DNA of 64,000 nt from Mariniflexile litorale (GCF_031128465.2 NZ_CP155618.1:753501-817500), one strand, 5' to 3'. Positions 1-10,744 are shown, numbered from the stretch's first letter. The notes: a model not told the origin generated them from the sequence alone. Program-made: numbers and translations.

Positions 1-153
1 ATCTGTAACATCAAAGAGTACAATCCTGTCTGTGATAGGCTGAGCGATAATATTATCACTGGTACTTGCTGTTTGACTATATCCATCTACAAGAAGAAAT
101 AGCAAACAACTCATGGTCAAAATTAGTTGTCGATAAAATTTAGATGTAATCAT
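1..153 (-). CDS. Secreted protein, N-terminal part only (runs off the window)
   Basis: An open frame of 51 codons starts with ATG at 153 and continues past the left edge without a stop. The product begins with a basic residue cluster, a hydrophobic core (LILTMSCLLFLLV) and a likely cleavage near GYSQ, which is a typical Bacteroidetes signal peptide. It starts 42 nt after the GH31 stop on the same strand, the same spacing seen between SusD and GH31, so it is probably the next gene of the polysaccharide utilisation operon. The visible part is too short to name a family; another glycoside hydrolase or a surface glycan-binding protein would be expected from the context, which is inference. Confidence 0.7.
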   Translation of the reverse strand, partial: MITSKFYRQLILTMSCLLFLLVDGYSQTASTSDNIIAQPITDRIVLFDVTD

Positions 154-195
154 ATTTCATAGATTGGTTTTTAGTTGGTTACTAGCACTCCGCAC

Positions 196-2601
196 TTATT
201 TAATGCGTAGTGTTTTAGACTTCCCTGTATATAAGAAGTTTGTTTTGGTTGTTGAAGGATAAATACCTGAACTATTTTTATCCTGAACTTTTAAAATTTT
301 AAATTCAATATTTTTAGGTAAACCTTTAAAATCTCCTTTGCGATCGCTCACAGTTAATTTATTTTTAGAATCATCCCAAGTAAACTCAATTGTGGCATAA
401 GCACCTTCTTCATAATTATAATTATCACGCTCATCATCGTAATAAGTAAAATGAGCATCTGCACCCGGATAAATACGAATTTCTATAGGGCCTAATTTTT
501 CATTTGCGTATTGTACTTTTGGACCCAATGGAAGTATAGAACCTGCTTTTACATATAATGGCATGATGTCTATAGGCACTTCTTTTTCAATTTCCTGACC
601 CCCATTAAATTTCTCACCTGTCCAGAAATCAAACCACTCTGTTGAAGCTGGTAAATACAACTTACGGCTTCCTGTTTTATCAAATGTCGCTAAAGAATCA
701 TTTTTTCCTTCGGTATACATCGCCTCTGTAACTGGTGCTACAAGTATCGATTTTCCAAACATAAACTCATCATTTAAGTCAAGAGCTTTTGTATCTTCTG
801 AAAAGTCCATAAATAGAGGTCTCATTAATGTTGAAGCATTTGAAGTTACTTGCCAAGATTCTGAATAGATGTAAGGTAGTAACCTGTAACGTAGATTTAT
901 AAATTTTTCTACGGCATCAAAATTCCAGTCACCGCGTTCTCCTAGTTGATAAATTTCTCTTGGAGTTGTAGTTCCGTGAGAACGCATCATAGGAGTGAAT
1001 GCTCCATACTGTAGCCATCTTACGTATAATTCCTGAAAAGAAGGGTTTTTAATTCCTTCAGGGTATTCCCAAGCAAAAAAGCCACCTATATCTGTATTCC
1101 AATAGGGTATACCTGCGGAGACAAAATTTAGCCCTGCTGAAATCTGATTTTCTAAAGTTTTCCAGTTAGAAACAATATCACCAGACCACGAGTTGGCAGC
1201 ATAACGCTGTTGACCAGCAAATGCAGAACGGGTTAATATAAATACACGCTTATCTGAAGTTGTTTCCCGCTGGTGCTTATAAACACCACCCACAGTCATT
1301 AACGGAAACGCATTACGTACTTTTCTAAAAGAACCTAAATGGGTCTGGGTATCAAAATCTTTATCCTTAATATCCAAGTGATCTGGCTCTGTAGAATCTA
1401 ACCACCAGCCATCAACTCCTTTTGAAAAAATGCCTTTATTTAAATAATCCCAGTAAATATCACGCGCTTCGGGGTTATAAGCATCATATACTTTTACGCC
1501 AGCCAAGGGGTCATCTGGCTTTGCAGGCCAATAATTTACCGCACGCTCAGGATAGGTAGTAAAATCAAGCAACATATTCTTGTCCTTCAATGTTTTAAAA
1601 GGAGTTGTTTCAGGACCAAAAGAAGCCCATACCGAAATAATTATGTGTGCATTTAAATCATGTATTTCTTTAGTTAGCTTTTCAGGATCGGGGAATTCTG
1701 GATTGCCAAAGGTCATGCCATTCCAGTTGTAATTATCTCCCCAATACTGCCAATCCTGAATGACACCATCAATAGGAACACCTAGATCTCTATACTTTTT
1801 TACAACGCCTACGGTCTCTTCTTGACTTTCATAACGCTCTTTACTCTGCCAGTAACCAAAGGTCCAATAAGGCATCATAGGAGCTTCACCGGTAAGCGTG
1901 CGTATTTGCTTAACAACACCATCTGCATTTTTACCGTACATAAAATAGTAATCTATGAGTTCTCCCACTTCAGAATCAAAAGAAGTTACCTCAGGATTAT
2001 CATAGAAGGTGGTAGGCGCATAATTGTCCCAAAAAACACCATAACCTTTATTAGACTGAATAATAGGGACTACAGTTTCTTTGTTATCCTGACGCATAAA
2101 CAATTTTTGATTGCGTTGTGACATTTTACCTTCTTGAAATTGGCCTAAACCATATATAAACTCGTCTTTATCAAGTTGAAATTCTTGCTTTACGCGAAAA
2201 GATGGCTCATTTACATCCATTTTTGGATCTAAATGGCTTCCATTACTTTTTTCTTTTAAAAGAGAAGTTCCTTTTATATCTTGAAATGACACAACCCCGG
2301 AAACTAAATCTAGAGCTACTATTAAATCATCCGAAGAAATTGTAACTGTATGTGCATCTGCATCTATTATTTTAAATTCAATTTGTTTAGGTTCTGCGAT
2401 AACAGAAAGGCTATTTTTTTCAAAATCAAATCCTTTTTTAGATTTTAAAACACGCACATTTTTTGACGTATAGAATTGTAATTCGATTACAAGAGAATCT
2501 ATTTCTGCTTTAAGGCCATGTTCCGTTTTAACATACGTATTCTGCCCTTGAATAGAAAGAATTGAAAAGAAAAAAATAAATAAAAATAATTTAAAATGCA
2601 T
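196..2601 (-). CDS. GH31 family alpha-glycosidase (alpha-glucosidase or alpha-xylosidase)
   Basis: The 801-residue secreted enzyme should release alpha-linked glucose or xylose from oligosaccharides imported or bound by the adjacent SusCD pair. Residues 1-20 form a signal peptide. The N-terminal beta-sandwich (about 30-235) precedes the (beta/alpha)8 barrel. The GH31 nucleophile motif is visible as WWLDSTEPD with Asp402, and the acid/base motif as SWSGD with Asp475. The C-terminal beta domains contain the DUF5110-like segment. Length is normal for the family and no PA14 insert is present. It lies 42 nt downstream of susD in the same operon. The fold and catalytic residues are secure; the exact substrate (alpha-glucan versus xyloglucan side chains) is not decided by the sequence as read here. 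Confidence 0.92.
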   Translation of the reverse strand: MHFKLFLFIFFFSILSIQGQNTYVKTEHGLKAEIDSLVIELQFYTSKNVRVLKSKKGFDFEKNSLSVIAEPKQIEFKIIDADAHTVTISSDDLIVALDLVSGVVSFQDIKGTSLLKEKSNGSHLDPKMDVNEPSFRVKQEFQLDKDEFIYGLGQFQEGKMSQRNQKLFMRQDNKETVVPIIQSNKGYGVFWDNYAPTTFYDNPEVTSFDSEVGELIDYYFMYGKNADGVVKQIRTLTGEAPMMPYWTFGYWQSKERYESQEETVGVVKKYRDLGVPIDGVIQDWQYWGDNYNWNGMTFGNPEFPDPEKLTKEIHDLNAHIIISVWASFGPETTPFKTLKDKNMLLDFTTYPERAVNYWPAKPDDPLAGVKVYDAYNPEARDIYWDYLNKGIFSKGVDGWWLDSTEPDHLDIKDKDFDTQTHLGSFRKVRNAFPLMTVGGVYKHQRETTSDKRVFILTRSAFAGQQRYAANSWSGDIVSNWKTLENQISAGLNFVSAGIPYWNTDIGGFFAWEYPEGIKNPSFQELYVRWLQYGAFTPMMRSHGTTTPREIYQLGERGDWNFDAVEKFINLRYRLLPYIYSESWQVTSNASTLMRPLFMDFSEDTKALDLNDEFMFGKSILVAPVTEAMYTEGKNDSLATFDKTGSRKLYLPASTEWFDFWTGEKFNGGQEIEKEVPIDIMPLYVKAGSILPLGPKVQYANEKLGPIEIRIYPGADAHFTYYDDERDNYNYEEGAYATIEFTWDDSKNKLTVSDRKGDFKGLPKNIEFKILKVQDKNSSGIYPSTTKTNFLYTGKSKTLRIK

Positions 2602-2643
2602 AATTTTTTAGTTAATGATTAATTTGAACTGCTTATTTATAAA

Positions 2644-4278
2644 TCAGTTTGGATATCCAGGGTTTTGATCTAGATTCGTATTATTATTTAAGGCTTGTTG
2701 CGGAATAGGGAAAAGGATTCTGTGATTTCCTGTAGGAGCATGAGAAAACCAAGATTTAGTTGTAAACACGCCAAATCGAATCATATCTTGTCTACGATGG
2801 CCTTCTTGATTAAACTCCCATGCCAGTTCGTCAAGAAAACGACCAAAAGGAATATCGTTCCCGCCTTCATTTGTGGTATTGTTTTCGTCTCTTAAACCAT
2901 AATCATAGACAGCTCCTCCTAAAAGTTCTGCTCCAGTAACAATTGCTTTACTAGGGTTAGATTTAAAAGCTCTTTCTCTAACTTGTGTAACAATAGTTGC
3001 TGCCTCAGCCTCGCGTTGTGTTCTTAGCAAACTTTCTGCTTTCATCATTAGCACATCTGCATATCTAAACACAGGAAAATCATTATTTAAAATATTAGAA
3101 CTTCCCTTTTCAATTTCAAATTTCCCAAAACGATATCCATGAATTGATTCTGACCTATCAATACTTGGAATTTCATTTATATAATTAAGAGGGTCTCCAT
3201 TAAGTGAACCTAATTGAACTTCTAGCATTTCACCAGAAGACGCATATTGCTGCCCATAAATAAAATTATTAGTTAACCTACTGTCTTCCGAATCAAACGA
3301 ACTAATAAATTGCGGAATCGCAGCCATACCTCCCCAAGGCGTTAATTCTAAATCATAAGTCGCTTGATTTGCAGGCTGTAGGGTCTGCAAATGAAGATCA
3401 AATGTATTCCACTCTGTCGTATAATTATCATCAATAGCTAAAGCAAAAATAATTTCTTTAGAGTTTTGATTTTCTGTAACAAATACATTTTTCTGATTAG
3501 GTTCAAGAATATAGTTTCCTGAGTTTATTACTTCCTGACATGCATCTATACAGTTTTGCCATTGTGGAGTACCACTAAAAATTTCTGCATTTAAATACAC
3601 TTTAGCCAATAAAGAATATCCTGCCCACTTATTAAATCTTCCATACATTTCTGCACTCGAATTCTCAACAAGATCATCTAGGCTTTCCGTAATTTCAGAA
3701 ACTACGAAGTTATAAACTTCACTACGCGTAGATTGCTCAGGCAAAAACCCTTCAGGAACATCAAATTGTGTAACGATAGGTACATTACCATATAAATCTA
3801 ATAATAAGTAATAGTAAGATGCACGTAACACGCGTAATTCTGCTATTGAAGAGGCTAACTGTTCTTCCTTGAGTGGCACATACCCAGACTCAATCTGAAA
3901 TATAATTTTATTACAATTAGTAATTCCATTATAAGTTCTTGACCAACCTTGATTTACAGGATCATCGTCAGCTGTCCATCTGTGTTGTTGTAAACGTTTG
4001 TAAACTCCACCATCAACCCATCCATTAGGACGTGCTGGAATAACAACCTCATCAGCCGTTACTTCTTGAGATCTCCATATACCATTCCATAGTAAAATTG
4101 TATTTCTCCAATCTACATAAGCAGAACTAACTAAGGCTGCTATATCACTTGACGTAGGTGTAAACTCATCAGCTATCAGATCTTTATAATTTGTATCTTC
4201 AAGACTTGTACAAGATGCTATTAGTAATAATACTGACAACATCGTAATTTTATATAAATTCTTAATATTTTTCATCAC
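2644..4278 (-). CDS. SusD/RagB family surface glycan-binding lipoprotein
   Basis: This 544-residue lipoprotein captures glycan at the outer membrane and acts as the lid of the SusC transporter encoded 9 nt upstream. The signal peptide ends in a lipobox (LLIASC, Cys23), followed by the extended N-terminal region seen in SusD proteins (conserved start near EDTNYKDL). The middle holds TPR-like helices (YYYLLLDLYGNVPIV is the usual SusD signature area), and the C-terminus carries the typical WEFNQEGHRRQDMIRFG segment and an IPxxxLNNNxxLxQNPGYPN ending. Start: the second Met is an equally good choice. Family assignment is firm; ligand unknown beyond the GH31 neighbour. Confidence 0.95.
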   Translation of the reverse strand: MMKNIKNLYKITMLSVLLLIASCTSLEDTNYKDLIADEFTPTSSDIAALVSSAYVDWRNTILLWNGIWRSQEVTADEVVIPARPNGWVDGGVYKRLQQHRWTADDDPVNQGWSRTYNGITNCNKIIFQIESGYVPLKEEQLASSIAELRVLRASYYYLLLDLYGNVPIVTQFDVPEGFLPEQSTRSEVYNFVVSEITESLDDLVENSSAEMYGRFNKWAGYSLLAKVYLNAEIFSGTPQWQNCIDACQEVINSGNYILEPNQKNVFVTENQNSKEIIFALAIDDNYTTEWNTFDLHLQTLQPANQATYDLELTPWGGMAAIPQFISSFDSEDSRLTNNFIYGQQYASSGEMLEVQLGSLNGDPLNYINEIPSIDRSESIHGYRFGKFEIEKGSSNILNNDFPVFRYADVLMMKAESLLRTQREAEAATIVTQVRERAFKSNPSKAIVTGAELLGGAVYDYGLRDENNTTNEGGNDIPFGRFLDELAWEFNQEGHRRQDMIRFGVFTTKSWFSHAPTGNHRILFPIPQQALNNNTNLDQNPGYPN

Positions 4279-4287
4279 AGTTATTTT

Positions 4288-7266
4288 TTAAAAAGAAACA
4301 TTTAATCCCAAAGTATATGTTCTTGTTGTTGGGTATTTATCACGACCATCATTCCCAGGGGCTAGCCCTCCTCTATTTACTTCAGGATCTATACCTGAAT
4401 ATTTGGTAAATGTAAAAGTGTTTAATGTTGAAAAAGACAACCTAGCTGATTTAATATGCTTTCCAATCTTATCGAAATTATAACCTATAGTAATATTGTC
4501 TATCTTCCAGAAATCTCCGTCTTCTATATAATGACTGGTAAACTCTTCTGGAGCGTTTAATGCTACATCTTTACCAAAAATCGGATCTTCAGACGAGGTT
4601 AGCCTGTTATACTGCTGAATGGAAGGGTTTTCAAAATACATACGTTCAAAATTTAAGATTTGATAATCAAATGCACCACGCATTGCAACTGTTAAATCAA
4701 ACTGTTTATACTTGAATGAGTTATTCCAATTAGCATAATATTTTGGAAGGCCATTACCTAAAACCTGCTTATCTTCAAAACTATGATTAAACTCATCATA
4801 ACTTTGCGTTTCCCCTTCTGGGGTTTCATAAATCCATAAACCGTCGTCATCAATACCTGTTACTTTGAAACCATAAAAATTACCAACAGCTTCTCCTACT
4901 TTAACAAGATGGGTAAAGGTTGTTATTGGTGAGCCAGTACCACCTGCTGTAAAAAAATCGTTGGTTGATTGATATAAATCGTTAGAAATACTTACCAGCT
5001 TATTTGAGTTTGTAGAAAAATTTAAATTTGATGTCCATTCAAAATTTTCATTCTGTACTGGAATAAAATTTAAAGCAATCTCTAAACCTTTATTTTTCAT
5101 TTTCCCAACATTGGCACGAGTTGTAGGATAAAGATTTGGAGGCACAGGAACCGAGTAATCATATAGTAAATCGTTTATATCACGTTCATAATAATCTACA
5201 CTTCCACTAATTCTATTATCAATAAACCCAAAATCGAGCCCTAAATTAGTTTCACGTTTTTCCTCCCATTTCAAATCAGGATTTGCATTCTGTGAGGGAA
5301 CCAATGTTCTTATCCATTCGCCGTTGTAGTAGAAATACGAGCCAAACCCTAGTAACGGAACCGCACCAAAGGCACTCCCATTAGGTGTACCCGTAACACC
5401 AAAACCCGCTCTTAATTTAAGGTTGTAAATAAAATCAACATCTTTTAAAAACGATTCTTCTGAAATTCTCCATCCTGCCGAAACAGCTGGAAAAGTCCCC
5501 CATGGTTTTTCAGTACGATATAATTGACTAGCAGCTTCATGACGTACACTAGCCATAAATAAATATCTATTATCAAAATTATAATTTAACCTATTAAAAA
5601 ATCCTATTAAATTTGATTTGGATGTTTCGCCTCCTACTGAAGCATCACCTTCATTTATGCCATTACCTAACCCAATATTATGATATGAGAACTCATCAGT
5701 TGGAAAATCTCTATTTGTCATTGAATAATCCCGATAGTAACTTTCTTGATGACTATATCCCGTTAAAAATGTAAAAGCGTGTTTATTTATAGATGCGGAA
5801 TATTGTGCAGTTAACTCGAGTAATTTCTCCTGAGTTTCTCTGGTTCCATTATAAACAAATCCATTCAAACCGTTTTTTACATTAGATATATGATTTTTAG
5901 TTTCAGCATAACCTCGCGTTTGATAATAACGACCTAAAGAACCTAATGCATTAAGCTTTAAACCTTTTACAGGTTCATAAGTTATTTTCGTATTATACCT
6001 ACTAAATAAAGACCGTTCCTCTCCATCAGATTCATAAATACGAGCCAAAGGGTTTTCATAATCAAAATTCCCTGGGCGTTCAAACCAGTTTCCTTCTGCA
6101 TCATAAATAGGCTCTGTTGGATTTCTGATTAATGCTTGCCTGTAAGTATAGTTTTGATCTGTAGTCGTTGTGTTATTTTGCGAACGACTTATCATTCCAA
6201 AATTAAATTTCAATTTATCATCAAGCATATTGTGATTGATGTCTATACGTCCTGAGAATGTTTTATTATTTGATTTTAAAAACACCCCTTCTAAACCTCT
6301 GTAATTAATATTAGCTATATAATTTGTTTTGCTATTGCCGCCTCTTAAAGTTAAATTATGTACTTGGCTAAATGGTGTGCGTGTCATTTCGTTTAACCAA
6401 TTTGTTGAGCTTCCAAAATCCTGACTAGGATCTCTTTCTCCTTGTTCAATCTGACGTCTATAATCATCAGCAGATAAAACATCCAATCGGTTTGCAATTT
6501 CCTGTGTACTTACACTTACCGAATAATCTACTCGGTTTGTATAAGACCCACTAGCTCTTCTAGTTGTTATTAATATTACCCCATTTGTACCTCTGGTACC
6601 ATAAATGGCAGCAGCCGACCCGTCTTTTAAAACATCAATAGACTCTATATCTTCAGGAGCTACCGTTTGAAAATCTCCTGGAATTCCATCAATAAGAATA
6701 AGAGGGCTACTAGAACCTATTATGGAGTTAGTACCTCTCAAACGTATTTGAGAACCTGCACGAGGATCTCCACTATTCATAGAAACCGATAAACCTGCCA
6801 CTTTTCCCTGAAGTAACTGGCCTATATCATTGACATTACCTTTTACAAATTCATCTGACTTTACTGAAGACACAGCACTTGTTACATCTTCTTTTCTTTG
6901 AGTACCATACCCCACTACTACCACGTCATCAAGAGATTCTACATCTTCAATTAACGCAATATCAATTTTGCTTTGACTGCTTACCTTAATCTCTTGTGTT
7001 TTAAACCCAATATAGGAATAAACAAGAACTGCTTCTGAAGATGCTTTGATGGAATAACTTCCATCAAAATTTGTTATATTACCATTGGATGTGCCTTTTT
7101 CTATAACATTAACACCGGGTAACGGCATGTTATCTATAGCACTGGTAACCAGTCCAGATATCTTAATTTCCTGAGCATATCCTGATAATACAAGAAAAAA
7201 AGTGAAGATTAAAAACGAACAAAATCGATTTCGTTTTAGCTTAATAATTGTTGTTATTTGCTGCAT
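4288..7266 (-). CDS. SusC/RagA family TonB-dependent outer-membrane transporter
   Basis: The 992-residue protein is the first gene of the utilisation operon and imports oligosaccharide in a TonB-dependent way together with SusD. Order of parts: signal peptide (cleavage near GYAQ, about residue 31), carboxypeptidase-D-like beta-sandwich with the LPGVNV/GSYSI pattern (about 33-115), plug domain with VVVGYGTQRKEDVTSAVS and GKVAGLSV, the SusC signature LRGTNSI...PLILIDGIPGDF, then the beta-barrel ending in an aromatic C-terminus (TLGLNVSF). SusC and SusD genes are 9 nt apart. A 470-bp gap upstream separates it from the regulator on the same strand, where its promoter should lie. Confidence 0.96.
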   Translation of the reverse strand: MQQITTIIKLKRNRFCSFLIFTFFLVLSGYAQEIKISGLVTSAIDNMPLPGVNVIEKGTSNGNITNFDGSYSIKASSEAVLVYSYIGFKTQEIKVSSQSKIDIALIEDVESLDDVVVVGYGTQRKEDVTSAVSSVKSDEFVKGNVNDIGQLLQGKVAGLSVSMNSGDPRAGSQIRLRGTNSIIGSSSPLILIDGIPGDFQTVAPEDIESIDVLKDGSAAAIYGTRGTNGVILITTRRASGSYTNRVDYSVSVSTQEIANRLDVLSADDYRRQIEQGERDPSQDFGSSTNWLNEMTRTPFSQVHNLTLRGGNSKTNYIANINYRGLEGVFLKSNNKTFSGRIDINHNMLDDKLKFNFGMISRSQNNTTTTDQNYTYRQALIRNPTEPIYDAEGNWFERPGNFDYENPLARIYESDGEERSLFSRYNTKITYEPVKGLKLNALGSLGRYYQTRGYAETKNHISNVKNGLNGFVYNGTRETQEKLLELTAQYSASINKHAFTFLTGYSHQESYYRDYSMTNRDFPTDEFSYHNIGLGNGINEGDASVGGETSKSNLIGFFNRLNYNFDNRYLFMASVRHEAASQLYRTEKPWGTFPAVSAGWRISEESFLKDVDFIYNLKLRAGFGVTGTPNGSAFGAVPLLGFGSYFYYNGEWIRTLVPSQNANPDLKWEEKRETNLGLDFGFIDNRISGSVDYYERDINDLLYDYSVPVPPNLYPTTRANVGKMKNKGLEIALNFIPVQNENFEWTSNLNFSTNSNKLVSISNDLYQSTNDFFTAGGTGSPITTFTHLVKVGEAVGNFYGFKVTGIDDDGLWIYETPEGETQSYDEFNHSFEDKQVLGNGLPKYYANWNNSFKYKQFDLTVAMRGAFDYQILNFERMYFENPSIQQYNRLTSSEDPIFGKDVALNAPEEFTSHYIEDGDFWKIDNITIGYNFDKIGKHIKSARLSFSTLNTFTFTKYSGIDPEVNRGGLAPGNDGRDKYPTTRTYTLGLNVSF

Positions 7267-7735
7267 TCTTATATAGTATTTAAAGTTGACATTTTTGAAT
7301 ATAAAACCTCCATAATCAATTATAGATGCTCTATACTTTTGAGGTTGAATTATAGGTATTGGTTAAGTACCCCTTTTAAAATAATCTACACCTCTTTATA
7401 TTATAGTCTAATTCATTTATGATTAAACTATAATTTTGGCTCTTCATATAATTATTACCAAATACCTCATAACTATTATACTGGTACTTATTCAATAAAA
7501 TTATAGATCCGAAACTATATGAAATTTGATTTAGTTAAGATTTATATTTTCTCAATACTTAAGACAATTATATGTTCCATTTTTAATAAAAATCAACATA
7601 TACTCGTTAAATAGAACAACATTAAAACTAAAGTTGAAAAATTTTAAGATGATGAAATAAAACGTTAACTAATTAGGACAAATATCTATAAATCAACAAG
7701 TAAAGAAGTAATAACTATGTTGAAACAAATAACAC
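7267..7735. other. Intergenic region between the sensor-regulator and susC (presumed control region)
   Basis: There is no open frame of note in these 469 bases. Both flanking genes read leftward, so the region holds the 3' untranslated end of the regulator gene and the promoter/operator of susC. I looked for the Bacteroidetes -7 box (TAnnTTTG) on the minus strand and found no convincing copy. A box-like TACTTTTG occurs near 7334 but on the plus strand. No binding site is assigned. Confidence 0.4.
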
Positions 7736-10306
7736 TCAGGTTGATTTCTTTGCGTTTTCAGTGTACTTTGAAGGATTATACCCATAAACTTCACGAAAAC
7801 ATTTACTTAAATAGCTAGAACTACTAAACCCTACTCGATCTGCAATTTCGGCAATGGTTAAATCGCCTTCAAGTAATAATTGCTCAGCTTTTTTTAATCT
7901 TAAGTTTCTTATAAATAGACTGGGTGATTCTTCTAGTAGTTTTGTCAATTTTTTATATAGCCCAGTTCGTTCCATATTTAAATCGCTACTAAGCTCTTCA
8001 ACAGTATATCCTGGAATATTTATATTCTTCTCAACAAATTCAATAGCCTTGTTAAGAAAAGCAATATCGGCAGGCTTTTGAAATTGCTCTTCTGCAGTAG
8101 AATCACCTATTTCTTCCTGTTTCTCTTGGATGTCTTCAAAAGCTTTGCGCTGATCAATTAAATTACGTATTCTTAATAAAAGAATTTCCTCCCTATGATG
8201 CTGCTCTATTTTCTCTTTAGTATACCTAAGATAGAAATATAATGTTCCTGAAGTTATTAGAATAAAGGCTATTAAATAGCTAATATAAGCAGCTGTACTT
8301 TTCCACCATGGTGGCTGTATAGTAATATCAATTTTATGGGCTTTTCCTTGCCATACATCTACTTTGTTTGATGACATAACATTTAAAGAATACGCTCCTG
8401 GTTCTAAATTTGTATAGCTAATAGTTAAGAGTTTCCCAGATGCATGACCTGGTTGCAGGGCAACCCAATCTTCATCTACGCCTTCCATCTGATAACGATA
8501 ATAAGTTTTTTCTGGATTAATGTAATTAAGGGATGCAAAGTCGAATGCTAAAAAGTTATCATTGTAGTTAAGTGTAATATCCTTAACAAAAGGAGTCGCC
8601 TGTGATAAAAGAACTTTTTTTCCATATATACGTTGATGCTCTATTTTATTTCCATGGACTCTAATAGATCTCAAAAGAGGTTTAAAGGGCAAATCTGGTA
8701 CAGAAATATGATTTGGAGATAAGGTATTAAACCCATCAATTCCTCCAAAAAACAAAGTCCCATCTTTAGATTCAAGGGCGGAAGAATTTAAATATTCCCC
8801 AGAGAGCGTTCCATCAAAATAATTAAAATTAGTAAAGTAGATTTCTTGAGAATTTGTATCAACATTAATTTTAGAAATACCATTACTTGTGGTAACCCAT
8901 AATTGCTTATGCTTATCTTCAATTATTGCGTATACAGAGTTATTGACAAGGCCATCTTCTACATGAAAAGTTTTTCCTGTTTGATCTTCAGGTGTAAAAA
9001 GTTTTAACCCATCCGATGTTCCAGCCCAAACCCAATTGCGACTATCTGAAAATAAAGTGTTGTAAGTTTTATTCTTATAAATATTGTTTTCACTTCTATT
9101 TAATTGTTCAATAACTTCCCTAGACAAATTTTCTACATATATAGAGGTTAAATAGGTACTGTCTTTGGATGTGGTATGATATTGATAATAACCTGAATTT
9201 GATTTCAGGTATATTTTACCAAACTCATCTTCTGCAAAAGACCAAATACTTAAATCTTTTGAAGTTAAATTAGGAAAATAAGAGGTTCCAATTTTTTGAA
9301 AACTAAATCGGGAAGGATGGTAATATAATAATCCTCGATTATTAGTGCCAATCCATAAGGCCCCTTGCTGATCAAAAAACAAGGTGCTGATATCTGTATC
9401 TACAACCTCTTCATCAATGGTCTTTAGCGATGGAAAATAATTCTTAACACCTCTTTTATCATCAATTTCCCAAATCCCTTTTAAACTACTCACGTAAGCC
9501 TTCTCATCATTTGTAATTACCAGTGTATTTAAAGTATAAGAGGTTTCTAGTATAGTTTTCCAATTCTTCGTTTTTGGATTAAAGTAGAAAAAACCGCCCT
9601 TGTATCCATTTCGAAGCTGATAAAATCCCTCTTTGCCTTTAACAACCATAGAGGTTCTATCAAAATATTGTACTTCACTTAGAGCGTAAGGACTTGCACC
9701 ATAAACTTTTTCTTGTGTATTAAGATCGTAGCAAATAACTTCTCCCGTATGATAAAAAAGATACAAGAAATTCTTATCGCTACCCAAATCCTGAAGTCTT
9801 CCCCCATCAGATATATTTTTAATTAAAGTATTGGTTTCAGGTTGTATTAGTCCATTTTCAGTCAGTAACCACATCCTCTTATAGTCATCCAAAAAGAAAT
9901 CTAGAATCGTAGAAGTCACACCCTTACTTCTAAAAATTTTATTAGGCTCGGGTATATATTGTTCTATCTTTAAATCAATACACATTAATTTGTATTGATC
10001 TTTTATCCACAGTAAGGAGTCTTTACTTTGATAAACACGATAATGCCCATCATATTTTTTTAGGGTTGTTATATCCTTATCACTACGATGTATGTATTGG
10101 AATTTAAAACCATCATAAATATTAAGATTTCCGTTTGTAGTAAAAACCATTCGACCATCAACAAGCTGAAGAATAAATCTCACCTGATTATCACTAAGAC
10201 CATGAGTGGCATTTAAACGAGAAAACGTAAAATTTGAATTCTGGCCTACCACTACGTTTGATAGTAATAGGATTAAAAGAAGTATGTTTTTTAATTTTTT
10301 GCTCAT
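7736..10306 (-). CDS. Membrane sensor with propeller/YYY periplasmic part fused directly to an AraC-type DNA-binding domain
   Basis: This probably senses glycan breakdown products in the periplasm and switches on the adjacent susCD operon. The start at 10306 (MSKKLKNILLLILLL) is preferred to the longer frame because it gives a clean signal peptide or first membrane segment (cleavage near VVGQ). Then follow two-component-regulator propeller repeats (for example DGRMVFTTNGNLNIYDG and GALWIGTNNRGLLYY), a Y_Y_Y domain (TYYRYQMEGVDEDW...LEPGAYSLNV), one membrane helix (AAYISYLIAFILITSGTLYFYL), a short coiled coil, and a C-terminal AraC helix-turn-helix (TIAEIADRVGFSSSSYLSKCFREVYGYNPSKY). There is no histidine kinase or receiver domain between the membrane helix and the HTH, unlike the full hybrid two-component systems of this phylum. 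Confidence 0.9.
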   Translation of the reverse strand: MSKKLKNILLLILLLSNVVVGQNSNFTFSRLNATHGLSDNQVRFILQLVDGRMVFTTNGNLNIYDGFKFQYIHRSDKDITTLKKYDGHYRVYQSKDSLLWIKDQYKLMCIDLKIEQYIPEPNKIFRSKGVTSTILDFFLDDYKRMWLLTENGLIQPETNTLIKNISDGGRLQDLGSDKNFLYLFYHTGEVICYDLNTQEKVYGASPYALSEVQYFDRTSMVVKGKEGFYQLRNGYKGGFFYFNPKTKNWKTILETSYTLNTLVITNDEKAYVSSLKGIWEIDDKRGVKNYFPSLKTIDEEVVDTDISTLFFDQQGALWIGTNNRGLLYYHPSRFSFQKIGTSYFPNLTSKDLSIWSFAEDEFGKIYLKSNSGYYQYHTTSKDSTYLTSIYVENLSREVIEQLNRSENNIYKNKTYNTLFSDSRNWVWAGTSDGLKLFTPEDQTGKTFHVEDGLVNNSVYAIIEDKHKQLWVTTSNGISKINVDTNSQEIYFTNFNYFDGTLSGEYLNSSALESKDGTLFFGGIDGFNTLSPNHISVPDLPFKPLLRSIRVHGNKIEHQRIYGKKVLLSQATPFVKDITLNYNDNFLAFDFASLNYINPEKTYYRYQMEGVDEDWVALQPGHASGKLLTISYTNLEPGAYSLNVMSSNKVDVWQGKAHKIDITIQPPWWKSTAAYISYLIAFILITSGTLYFYLRYTKEKIEQHHREEILLLRIRNLIDQRKAFEDIQEKQEEIGDSTAEEQFQKPADIAFLNKAIEFVEKNINIPGYTVEELSSDLNMERTGLYKKLTKLLEESPSLFIRNLRLKKAEQLLLEGDLTIAEIADRVGFSSSSYLSKCFREVYGYNPSKYTENAKKST

Positions 10307-10740
10307 TCTAATATAATGAAGTGATTTAAACTTTTTATAAAAAAAATAAAAGGGTTGCCGATAATTAGTGTTACCACACGTATAAATACTCAAAAAACAC
10401 CCCATTATGTACACAGTATTACAAGTACATTATAGAATTTGAAATTATCCCATACGACCATTACCAAAACGAGGGTTTCCTACAAAAGCCCCTTTGGTTG
10501 AGATCGTCAATGCATGTTGTTGTTATATAAAACTTAAAAACAAATAATCGCCACCCCATAAAGCTCTAAGCTTTGTTTCTGTACTGGCAATTTAATGAAA
10601 ATCTGTATTGGATTTGCTTATTCCCATAAGTTATCTTGGGCAATCGTTTGCATTTTCACTTTCAAAGATAATTTAATCCATTTAAAGTAGATATAAAAAA
10701 AGTTTAGGAAAACTAAATCATTTATTTTAGAGGATTCTCT
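10307..10740. other. Non-coding stretch upstream of the regulator, junction with island scar
   Basis: The stretch contains the upstream extension of the regulator frame (108 nt, judged untranslated) and then about 300 bases without a supportable gene. Short palindromic bits exist but none has a clear role. The right side grades into the decayed integration remains that begin at 10745. Confidence 0.4.
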
Positions 10741-10744
10741 TCTT

